Source: Tetracentron sinense
Lineage: Eukaryota > Streptophyta > Magnoliopsida > Trochodendrales > Trochodendraceae
Direction of reading: 5' to 3'
Length of the DNA: 64,000 nt
NCBI GenBank assembly: GCA_015143295.1
Contig: CM026559.1
Span: forward strand, 19,978,826-20,042,825
A model generated the notes under the pieces. The model ran no database searches, had not been told where the DNA came from, and worked only from the letters and a program-made list of their open reading frames with translations. Position 1 is the stretch's first letter, and each line of letters starts with the position of its first letter. The position numbers and the translations under genes are program-made. Positions 45,960-54,852 of the stretch are shown here, one piece after another.

Positions 45960-46371
45960 TCAGAGATTAGTTTCCCAGGGCTAAGCGGAAGTTAGAATTA
46001 GGTCATTCGATTCTCTGAGTTGAAATTAGAACTGAGATGTATTTCAAATTTTATGTATGATACCAGAGTTGGTGTTATATCAGAGCCTAGGAATTAGGTT
46101 CTCTAGGGTCACTTAGAGTCTAATACCATGAGTAACCAAGACAATAGGTCCAAATAGAGAGTCGTATTCCAAGTATAGACTAATCATTTAGCCCTAGTCT
46201 TATAACTGATTGATATTTCAACCAAGTTGTGTATTAGTTTCGCTAGGAACCTCAACGATACTATTATGCTATTATGTTATTACCTTGGTTTATGCTATTG
46301 AATTACTACGCTTAAATAAATATGGTTTCCGAGTTAGACTCATGTTTTGCTATTGTTCTCAAGATTCAATC

Positions 46372-47608
46372 ATGAGACGTGGCAATCAAGGTTGTGGACA
46401 CCATACTAGGAGTAGTGGAACATCTCCTCCTCCAACAGGTTATGCACTGCCCAATTTTTCTCAGGCATTGGGGTCTATAGCAGAGACCTTGGCTATTCTG
46501 GCAGCCAGGCCGACTGCTATTGCACCTCCACCTGCACCTCATTCTGTCCACCACACTGCAGGACTTAAGGCATTTAGGAGATTGCATCCTCCTACCTTCT
46601 TCGACCACTGATCCTATAGTCGCCGAGGCATGGATCATACAACTGGAAAAGATCTTTCAGGTACTCCACTGTACGGATGAGCAACGTGTCAACTGGGCCA
46701 CCTTCATGATGGAAGGTGCTACCAAGCACTGGTGGAGGGCTACACTAAGGCAGAGAGATGACACTAGGGCAGAAGAGCCGTGGTCATGGGGGGAGTTTTT
46801 GGATGTCTTTTACAAGAAGTACTTTCCCACGGCTATTAAGGAGCTGGATTTCCTCTCCTTAGAGCAGGGAGATATGCATGTCACGGACTATGAGGCAACA
46901 TTTGTGGATTTGTCTAGATTCGCTCCTCATTTGATTTCTTCAAAAAATATGAAGGCGAGGAAGTTTAAGAGAGGCTTAAAGGCCTTCATCCGAGATCGGG
47001 TCTCGATGTTCCAAGTGGGCACTTAGGGGGTAGTGGTGAGCAAATCAAAGCTTACCGAGAAGAATTTTGGAAAGTTCTTCAAGATGAGAGATGTAGGCTT
47101 TGCAAGAGGCCAGTTTAGTGGCTCGGGGCCACCAAAGAAGAAGGCTAGGATAGCCCAGTAACAGGTAGCTAGGCCTATGCAGACACAGAGGCTTCCTTTT
47201 GTACCACCAGCATCTCGTCCAACTACTACGCAAGCAGCTTGGCCTGTTTTTTCTCAAGCCACTAGGTATGTGCCACTTGCATCCTCATCATCATTCGAGG
47301 AGTGTTCTTTTTGTGGCCGAAGGCACTAGGCCGGAGAGTGTCGGAGAACATCTGGAGGGTGTTTCCATTGTGGCTAGTAGGGGCACATGATTAGAGATTG
47401 TCCACGCCGACAGTTGCAGACTCAGCTTCAGGGTAACAGGCCCCCAGTCCAGTAGAATTTTCTACAGGGATCTTCGTAGGCTTCTTCTTCAAGACCCACA
47501 TGGCCCACAAAGCCGCCTCGCCAGGCGAACAAGGGTTGGGTCTTTGCCATGACCGAGCGGGACACATAGGCATCTGATGATGTTGTGCAAGGTACGCGTG
47601 AGTTGTAA
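46372..47608 (+). pseudogene. gag: Gypsy I gag, frameshifted
   Basis: MRRGNQGCG start at 46372, FSQALGSIAETLAILAAR, frameshift near 46610, then EAWIIQLEKIF, WRATLRQ, WGEFLDVFYKKYFP and LEQGDMHVTDYE. After a stop near 47025 the knuckle CFHCG--GHMIRDC appears near 47370 with stops in place of residues, and the end ASDDVVQ precedes the predicted intron. Homologous to G gag throughout but not functional. Confidence 0.88.
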
Positions 47609-47733
47609 ATTTTTCAAGTTATAAATTGATTGTTATTATGTTGAATATGCCTGCTTATGTGTATAACATGCTACCTATATGCTATGTATGTTCTTCTTGA
47701 GATTTATTGACCTTAGTTAACTATAATGCATAG
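47592..47733 (+). other. Predicted gag-pol intron of gypsy I
   Basis: CAAG|GTACGC and TATAATGCATAG|GCAC bound 142 bases with little similarity in the middle to the G intron. Joining gives Gln-Gly-Thr-Leu-Leu in frame; unspliced RNA meets TAA five codons later. Confidence 0.6.
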
Positions 47734-50664
47734 GCACTTTGCTAATGAACGAATGTTTAGCCCGTGTGTTGATCGACACTGGATCAACACATACCTTTGT
47801 TTCACCACTTTTGCCAAGGGCTTTTCTTCAGAGCCGAGTTGACTACGTCAGGAGTTGTCCATTTCGACTCCGCTCAATAAGCCAGTTGTTACAGATCGAG
47901 GGTACTAGGATTGTATGATCCAAGTTGGGTAGCATGAATTGCCAGCCAATCTGATTTTCCTAGATTTCTAGGATTTCGACGTTATCCTGGAGTTGGATTG
48001 GCTTGTAGCGCCTCACAGGCACGTGACTTGTTTCGAGAAGATGGTGAACTTTAAGCCAGTTGGTGTGAAACTATTTCATTTCTGTGGGCTATGGAGAAGA
48101 GACATCGCCCGCCTAGCAGCTTTGAGTCTCTTAAACCTAGAGGCATGAGACTCCTCAGTCATTTTGGTTGTGAGGGAGTATTTAGAAGTGTTTCCTAAGG
48201 ACTTGCCTGGATTGCCTCCAGATCGGGAAATCGAGTTCGCGATAGAGCTTGCTCCAAGCACCGCTCCGATTTCTAAGGCACCTTATAAGATGACCCTAGT
48301 TGAGCTTAAAGAGTTGAAAGGGCATATAGAGGAGCTACAGTAGCTCAGTTTCATCCGACCGAGTGTGTCACCATGGGGAGCTCCAGTGCTCTTTGTGAAA
48401 AAGAAGAATTGGTCGATAAGGATGTGTATCTACTATAGATAGCTAAACAAGGTCACAATCAAGAATCATTATCCATTGCCTCGGATAGAGGACTTGTTTG
48501 CTCAACTAAAAGGAGCAAGGTTCTTCTCTAAGATTGATCTTCAAACAGATTATCATCAGTTGAAGATCAAGGTAGAAGATGTTCCTAAGACCGCCTTTAG
48601 GACTCAGTACGTGCACTACAAGTTCCTAGTCATGCCTTTTGGTCTGAAAAATGCGCTGGAAACTTTTATTGGTTTGATGAACCAGGTGTTCAAACCTTTT
48701 CTCGATCGGTGCATCATTGTTTTTATTGACGACATCTTGGTGTATTCTTGGACACAGGAGGATCATGATCGAGACCTTCGCCTTACACTTGAGACTCTTT
48801 GAGAGCATAGCTTGTATGCCAAGTTGAGTAAGTACGAATTCTGGTTGGAAAATGTGGCATTCCTTGGCCACGTAGTATCTACTGAGGGCATCTCAGTTTA
48901 TCTGGCGAAGATACAGGCAGTGATGAGCTGGGAGAGGCCTAGGAGTGTTACCAAGTTTCACAGTGTTCTTGGTTTGGCAGGCTACTACCAGAGATTCGTA
49001 GAAGGGTTCTCCAGCTTAGCGACACCGCTCACATCTTGACACCGAAAAATGCCAAGTTTGTTTGGAGTGACAGGTGTGAAGCAAGTTTCATGGAGTTAAA
49101 GAATCGGCTTACCACGGCCCCTGTTCTCATAATGCCATCTGGGAGTGGTGGCTTCATGTTTTACAATGATGACTCGCACGTCGGGCTAGGATGTGTCTTG
49201 ATGTAGCATAGGAAGGTCATCGCCTATGCTTCCTAGTAGTTGAAAGACCACAAGAAGAACTATCCTACTCACGACTTAGAGCTTGCTGCAGTTGTATTTG
49301 CACTGAAGATTTGGCGGCACTACCTTAATGGGGAGCAGTTTGATGTGTTCACAGATCACAAGAGTTTGAAATACCTGGTTTCCCAAAAGGAACTGAATCT
49401 GAGGCAGCGTAGATGGGCGGAGTTCTTGAAAGACTACAAGTGCTCTATCCAGTACCACTCGAGTAAAGTAAACGTGGTGGTAGATGCTCTGAGCAGGAAG
49501 CCTCCTGGACTCTTTGCCCATATGATAGTGCGGAGTGGAAGCTATTGGAGGATGTGTCTAACCTCAACATCAGCATCAGTCTTCCTACTTTTAGGCCAGT
49601 CATGGCTAACATTATAGTCAGGCCTTATATCCTAGTCCGGATCTAAGAGTTGTAGGGTTCGGATGCGGAGCTACTTGCTTACCGAGATAAGTCAGTTATC
49701 AACGGAAGCGATGAATTTTCTTTGAATAGTAATGGTGTCATAACATTCAAGGGAAAGTTATGCATTCTTGCCGATGCAGAATTGAGGCGAGAGATCTTAG
49801 ATGAAGCTCACTGGTCCAAGTATACAGTGCATCCTGGTGGTACGAAGATGTACTAGAACCTCACGGGTCATTTTTGGTGGCAGAACATAAAGAGGGAAGT
49901 GGCAGAGTATGTATCTCAGTGCTTGGTTGCCAGTAGGTGAAGGCCGGGCATCAGAGGCCAACATGTCTTTTACAACCCCTTCCTATCCTTGAGTTGAAAT
50001 AGGAGAATATTTCTATGGATTATATAGTGGGTTTGCCATGGATGGCAAATAACTCCGATGCTATTTGGGTGGTGGTCGACAGGTTGATGAAGTCTACATA
50101 TTTCCTACCCTATTGGACTAGGTGCAATACAAATCAACTAGTTGCCTTGTACATCAAAGAAGTGGTTCGGTTGCACGGGGTGCTAGTGAGTATTGTTTCA
50201 GATTGGGATCCTAGATTCACTTCCAAGTTCTGGAAGAGCTTTTAGAGCACTATGGGTTCCCGTTTGGATTTTAACACCGCTTTTCATCCTCAGACCGATG
50301 GGCAGACCGAGAAAGTGAACCAGATTATAGAGGACATGTTCCGAGCTTGCATGTTGGACTTCAAGGGCAGTTGGGAAGATCATTTGTCGTTGGTTGAGTT
50401 CACCTACAACAACAGTTATCAAGCAAACATCCAGATGACACCCTTCGAAGCCTTATATAGGAGAAGTTGCTGGTCTCCTTTATAATAGGATGAAGTTGGT
50501 GAGTGGAAGGTTTTGGGTCCTAATTTGATTGAGTAGACCGCGACAAGGTCAAGATCATCAAAGAGAGGCTGAGAACTGCCCAGAGTCGACAGAAGAGCTA
50601 TGCCGATACCCGTAGGAGAGATCTTGAGTTCAGCGTTGATGATTATATTTTTGTCAAGACTTTT
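47734..50664 (+). pseudogene. pol: Gypsy I pol, part 1
   Basis: Begins [20 protein letters not shown] (protease). RT is recognisable at 48476-48802 ([24 protein letters not shown]), RNase H near 49240-49520 and integrase near 50015-50485 ([13 protein letters not shown]). Numerous stops and frameshifts occur. The catalytic order is that of Ty3/gypsy. Gypsy G interrupts it just after VDDYIFVKT, upstream of the chromodomain. Confidence 0.88.
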
Positions 50665-50876
50665 TGTAGCACCCCGGACTTTTTCATCCTTAATGAATAC
50701 CACCTTCATAGCTAATTGGCCGTTTTTATAGTCTAATTAATAAATAAGGAAGAAATCGGAAATTCCGAAACGTCAGAAATGTGCGTTTTCGAAAGACGAA
50801 CCCAACGCAAGTTGAATCGTCGAAATCCGACGAGCGAGTCAAAAGATATGGTCAAAACAGTCCAGACATACAGAAG

Positions 50877-51062
50877 ACCGATCGCTCGGTCCAGTCAGCG
50901 ATCGATCGGTCCATAACCGATCGATCGGTAGCTATCGCACGGTCAGAAATTTTGTATGGGGAAATTTTCCAGAGAGTGAGTTTTTGACCGGTCGATCGGT
51001 CATAAACACCGATCGCTCGGTAGGCAACCGATCGATCGGTCATAACCACCGATCGCTCGGTC
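50877..51062 (+). repeat. CCGATCGATCGG palindrome array, gypsy G 5' LTR
   Basis: Seven palindromes, ACCGATCGCTCGGT and ACCGATCGATCGGT types, around AGCTATCGCACGG, TTTTGTATGGGG and TTTTCCAGAGAG. Repeated unchanged at 58507-58692 in the 3' LTR. Confidence 0.88.
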
Positions 51063-52043
51063 TTCGCGTTTTTGCAGAAATTTCAGTAAGGGCTTTATCG
51101 TCTTTTGGGGGTTAAACCCTTTCTCCTTAAGGCTTGCCCGAGCCTTTAGGGCTTCATTCACAACACTTAAGGGATTTTGAGAGATAGAGAGAGAGGAGAA
51201 GGGGATTTGCAACTAGGGTTTTCCATTTGGAGAAGGAATCAAAGGGGTTTAAGAACCCTAGCTCACCCCAACTCGAGTTGCTTCAAGTTCAAGGCCCAAG
51301 CTCGTGTGGGGACTCATTCTCCAAGCTAGGGCAGCAACCCAAGCACGTTTTTGAAAGGGGTTTCTTCCCCAACTCAAGCTTCTTTCAAGCAAAGGCTTCA
51401 TCTTTCAAGTTGGAGCTTCAATCAAGGCCCCTACCAAGGATCAAGCCTTGATTCAAGGTTAGTACACCCTACTAACTTTCCCTAGCAATAACCTAGGTTT
51501 TCTAGTGTAAATGGTGATTATATATATTATGCTTTTCCTTCCCTATGCATTGTATTAACTCAACAAATATAAACAAGATAAGGGGAATGGAATAAATGTG
51601 TGGATGGGATGTCGATTGAGGCGATTGGATGCCGTATGGATGTTGTGTGATGTGTGAAAAGGAAAATGGAAGATGGGCACTTTACAAATAACGAATGTAC
51701 CTTGATGTCTTGATGAAAAATACGCACTAAATAAGGGAAATGGAAGGACTAAGAAATGTGGCCCACCGTGTGTTTGATAAAATGACTAAACAAGGGATAA
51801 ACGGACTTAATGAAGAAAATGGAAATAGAAATTGTGTAAATTTTCTTGGAAATGATAAATTGCTCAATTGTGCTATATGTTGCCTAAATTTTCATACCAC
51901 TATGTTAAGGATTGAAATGCCATATTCATGTGATCCGCCCATTCAAGTATGTCATCATGATTACCACTATTGACAAGCACACAAGCACGCATGCATGCAT
52001 GAATTGGGTTTTCCAAGAGTAATTGTGCATAATAAAGCAAACA

Positions 52044-52459
52044 AGAGAAATGAAGCAAGAACATGACAAGGAGGTTGGTAGCCCAAGGAAGGGTGCTAGC
52101 CTCTGGCTCACAAGAGAAATGGAACAAGAACATGACAAGGAGGTTGGTAGCCCCAGGAAGGGTGCTAGCCTCTGGCTCACAAGTGAAATGAAACAAGAAC
52201 ATGACAAGGAGGTTGGTAGCCCCAGGAAGGGTGCTAGCCTCTGGCTCACAAGTGAAATGAAACAAGAACATGACAAGGAGGTTGGTAGCCCCAGGAAGGG
52301 TGCTAGCCTCTGGCTCACAAGTGAAATGAAACAAGAACATGACAAGGAGGTTGGTAGCCCAAGGAAGGGTGCTAGCCTCTGGCTCACAAGAGAAATGGAA
52401 CAAGAACATGACAAGGAGGTTGGTAGCCCAAGGAAGGGTGCTAGCCTCTGGCTCACAAG
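52044..52459 (+). repeat. Six-unit 69-bp tandem array, gypsy G 5' LTR
   Basis: Six near-identical 69-bp units: CATGACAAGGAGGTTGGTAG, CCCCAGGAAGGGTGCTAGCC, TCTGGCTCACAAG. GAGGTTGGTAGCCC can pair with GGGTGCTAGCCTC in each. Because 69 is a multiple of three, several frames stay open, which is not evidence of coding. Confidence 0.93.
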
Positions 52460-52704
52460 TATACAAGTCAAGAACAAATCAAGACATGAAATACAAGACA
52501 AGACACGATACACATACATGATTTGACCGAGACACGAAAAGGGTTTCCGAGACATGAGTTTTACCGAGGTTTTTGCATTCATACACGCATGTCAAGATAT
52601 GGCTATGTATCTTATGCTTTTACTATTGCTTTAAATTAATATCTTGTATTGCTCACTGTTGTTATGCTTTCGCTATTGTTATGGTTAGCTAGTAGTTTGT
52701 ACTC

Positions 52705-52725
52705 GCTGAGTATTCCATGCTCAGC
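52705..52725 (+). promoter_or_regulatory. Hairpin upstream of the LTR micro-ORF
   Basis: GCTGAG, nine-base loop, CTCAGC: a perfect 6-bp stem ending nine bases before the micro-ORF ATG. The other LTRs keep the stem with different bases (TGAGTAT/ATACTCA in I, GAGTAAC/GTTACTC in A). Confidence 0.5.
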
Positions 52726-52734
52726 CGTACTTTT

Positions 52735-52875
52735 ATGTCGGCAGGTACTGTGGATGTCCTCGACCCCGAGCCTTGGGTCGAGGAGGAGTATGTAGAGGAG
52801 AGGGAGCCACCTATCCCATGGCAGTCTCAAGAGGATGGGGACTTGGATGTGTGGCCATACCTCGACTACTGTTGA
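52735..52875 (+). CDS. LTR micro-ORF in gypsy G 5' LTR (46 aa, intact)
   Basis: ATG-TCG-GCA-GGT to TGA, 47 codons. Blocks: MSAGTVDV, DPEPWVEEEYVEEREP, linker PIPWQSQEDGD, LDVWPYLDYC. About 14 acidic residues against one basic one; three Trp. No signal peptide, membrane segment or known domain. Position: after the tandem array and hairpin, 280 bases before the LTR end, so within the leader of a genomic RNA begun in the LTR. The TCGGCAG at codons 2-4 could alternatively be a splice acceptor, making this a last exon. Compared with E, F and B, changes in the core are almost all synonymous. Function not known. Confidence 0.6.
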   Translation: MSAGTVDVLDPEPWVEEEYVEEREPPIPWQSQEDGDLDVWPYLDYC

Positions 52876-53158
52876 GAGGACAGTGTTAGAAAGTTCCTTT
52901 TTGTATTTTGATAGGTGGGCATGTCCACCTTTACTTTGATTGTATTTAGTATATGTTAACTTGGAATACTATATGGAGTAATAGAAGAAAAGAAAAAGTT
53001 GGCTTATGCTTTCGCACTTATGTTTAGTTCCGCGCTCTGATTATCATTGTATTATGTTATGTTTAGCCTCTTGCATTACAGGATGGTTTGACAGGTACAC
53101 GTAGTCACCTCTAAAGTATCCCTTAACTCCTAGGGGGTATTTTGGGGCGTGACAGAAG

Positions 53159-53170
53159 TGGTATCAGAGC
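53159..53170 (+). promoter_or_regulatory. Gypsy G primer-binding site
   Basis: TGGTATCAGAGC, four bases after the 5' LTR, complementary to initiator Met-tRNA. Confidence 0.94.
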
Positions 53171-53482
53171 TCTAGGCATTAGAGTCCATAGGGTCACTTA
53201 GATGATTGAACAAGGTATTAGAATCACCTTAGAGAGTTGTATTCCAAGTATAGACTAACAAGTTAGTCTTAGTCAAAAATGGGTTGAACTTCAACCGAAC
53301 ATAGAGTCCTACGCTAGGAACACGGATTGTATGTTATGCTATTGTGTTATATACCATGTGTACATTATTTGTGTTGTACTTATTAAATGTGCTTGATGAG
53401 TATGTATTAAGTGAATTGCGAAATTGTACTAAATGCGTATCCAAGTTAGACTCATGTTGTATTGTCGTTCTCAGGAGAAATC

Positions 53483-54736
53483 ATGAGACGCAATACTCGG
53501 GGTCGCGGGTACAACACGAGGGGTAATGGAGGTGAGGCTCCATCGGGTGATGATCAACCCGACTTTGCCCAAGCATTCGCATCCATAGCCGAGACCTTGG
53601 CTATGTTGGCGGCAAGGCAACCGGCCACCCCGCCTAATGCGGCACTTATACCGGCTCCTCCTAATCGAGCCCAAGCCGGGATAGAAGCTTTCCGGAGGAT
53701 GAGGCCTCCAACTTTTTGTGGAAGCATTGATCCACTTATTGCCGAGGGTTGGATTCGGCAACTTGAGAAGATATTCTCGGTTTTGGCACCTACGGAAGTA
53801 GAGAGGGTCACATGGGCTGCCTTTATGCTTGAAGGCGAGGCCGACCATTGGTGGAAGTCTGCACTTCGGACCCGAGAGTTGACCCGGCAAGGCCAAGAAT
53901 GGACATGGGGAGAATTCTTGGACGTTTTCTACAAGAAATACTTTCCGGTTGGGATGAAAGAAAAGAAAGAAATTGAATTTATTACCTTGGAGCAAGGTAA
54001 TATGTCTGTAGCGGCTTACGAAGCCAAGTTCTCAGAGCTATCTCGATTTGCTCCACACATGATAGCTACCGAGGCTATGAAGGCCCGGAAATTCGAGAGG
54101 GGGTTGAAGGCCTACCTGAAGGATCGTGTCTCAATGTTCCGACATGAGACATATTCAGAAGTTGTGGACAAAGCATTGTTGGCCGAGTCTAATTCCGAAG
54201 AGTTCTTTAAGAGAAGAGGAATAGAGAAGGGACAGTCTAGTAGTTCAGGGGAGAAGAGAGCTAGGACTATGTCTTATCAGTCCGCCGGGCTGGCTCAGTC
54301 ACAGAGGAGGTACTCGGCACCACAGGCCCCCCGCCCTTTTTCTCCACCGGCTTTTCGCCCGGCTACCTCGTATGCTCCTCGCCCCGCAGTGACTCAGGCT
54401 ACGGGTTATACTCCTCCCACTTATTCACATGATGTCTGCACCCTTTGTGGAAGGAGGCATCCAGCAGGGGAATGTCGGAAGGCTACAGGAGGCTGTTTTC
54501 ATTGTGGCGACCAGGGCCACATGATTCGGGATTGTCCCCGACGTCTAATGCCAGCTCAGTCTTCGGGGAGCAGGCCCCCGATTAGGCAGACATCTCAGCC
54601 TAGCTCTTCTCAGGCTTCGAGGGCCTCACAGTCTGCCCGGCCTCCTCGCCCAGCCACTCAGGGTCGAGTTTTTGCTCTATCGGAAAGAGACGCACGTGCA
54701 TCCGACGATGTCGTGCAAGGTACGCGAGAATTTTGA
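53483..54736 (+). CDS. gag: Gypsy G gag (unspliced form)
   Basis: I start at ATG 53483 (MRRNTRGRG), the first ATG in frame and the one conserved in F and I. The 417-residue product has a Gly/Arg-rich N-terminus, a retrotransposon gag core (FRRMRPPTFCGS, GEADHWWKS, WGEFLDVFYKKYF, LEQGNMSV), a KAYLKDRVSMFRHETY block, then CTLCGRRHPAGEC (from residue 319) and the canonical knuckle CFHCGDQGHMIRDC (from 338), and a basic Pro/Ser/Arg tail. The last codons after GTGCAAG lie in the predicted intron, ending GTREF-stop. It forms the capsid and binds RNA. Confidence 0.95.
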   Translation: MRRNTRGRGYNTRGNGGEAPSGDDQPDFAQAFASIAETLAMLAARQPATPPNAALIPAPPNRAQAGIEAFRRMRPPTFCGSIDPLIAEGWIRQLEKIFSVLAPTEVERVTWAAFMLEGEADHWWKSALRTRELTRQGQEWTWGEFLDVFYKKYFPVGMKEKKEIEFITLEQGNMSVAAYEAKFSELSRFAPHMIATEAMKARKFERGLKAYLKDRVSMFRHETYSEVVDKALLAESNSEEFFKRRGIEKGQSSSSGEKRARTMSYQSAGLAQSQRRYSAPQAPRPFSPPAFRPATSYAPRPAVTQATGYTPPTYSHDVCTLCGRRHPAGECRKATGGCFHCGDQGHMIRDCPRRLMPAQSSGSRPPIRQTSQPSSSQASRASQSARPPRPATQGRVFALSERDARASDDVVQGTREF

Positions 54737-54852
54737 TTTTAAGTTGTATAAAATTTTGTGGTTTGTTATGCGATTAGTTATACTGAGGGTTACCTATGTA
54801 TGATGCTTGTTATTATTTGAAATCTACTTATATTAGTTACTTAATCGCACAG
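54720..54852 (+). other. Predicted gag-pol intron of gypsy G
   Basis: CAAG|GTACGC ... TTAATCGCACAG|GCGC, 133 bases, about 70% A+T. Splicing fuses gag and pol in one frame (Gln-Gly-Ala-Leu-Leu). Without it the pol frame is closed by TAG at 54834-54836, downstream of the gag stop, so ribosomal frameshifting at an overlap is not possible. Confidence 0.65.

Larger units (their letters stand above)
50665..53154 (+). repeat. Gypsy G 5' LTR
   Basis: TGTAGCACCCCGGAC to GGGGCGTGACA. In order: palindrome array 50877-51062, leader, possible donor AAG|GTTAGT at 51458, tandem array, hairpin 52705-52725, micro-ORF 52735-52875, GTGGGCATGTCCAC palindrome near 52917, GGATGGTTTGACAGG block near 53082. Confidence 0.96.

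Noticed and set aside
51926..52582. Long open frames on both strands (167-218 codons) across the G LTR tandem array, repeated at 59556-60212
   Set aside because: The 69-bp unit is a multiple of three, so several frames stay open automatically. The predicted peptides are simple repeats in both strands, which is not evidence of a protein.
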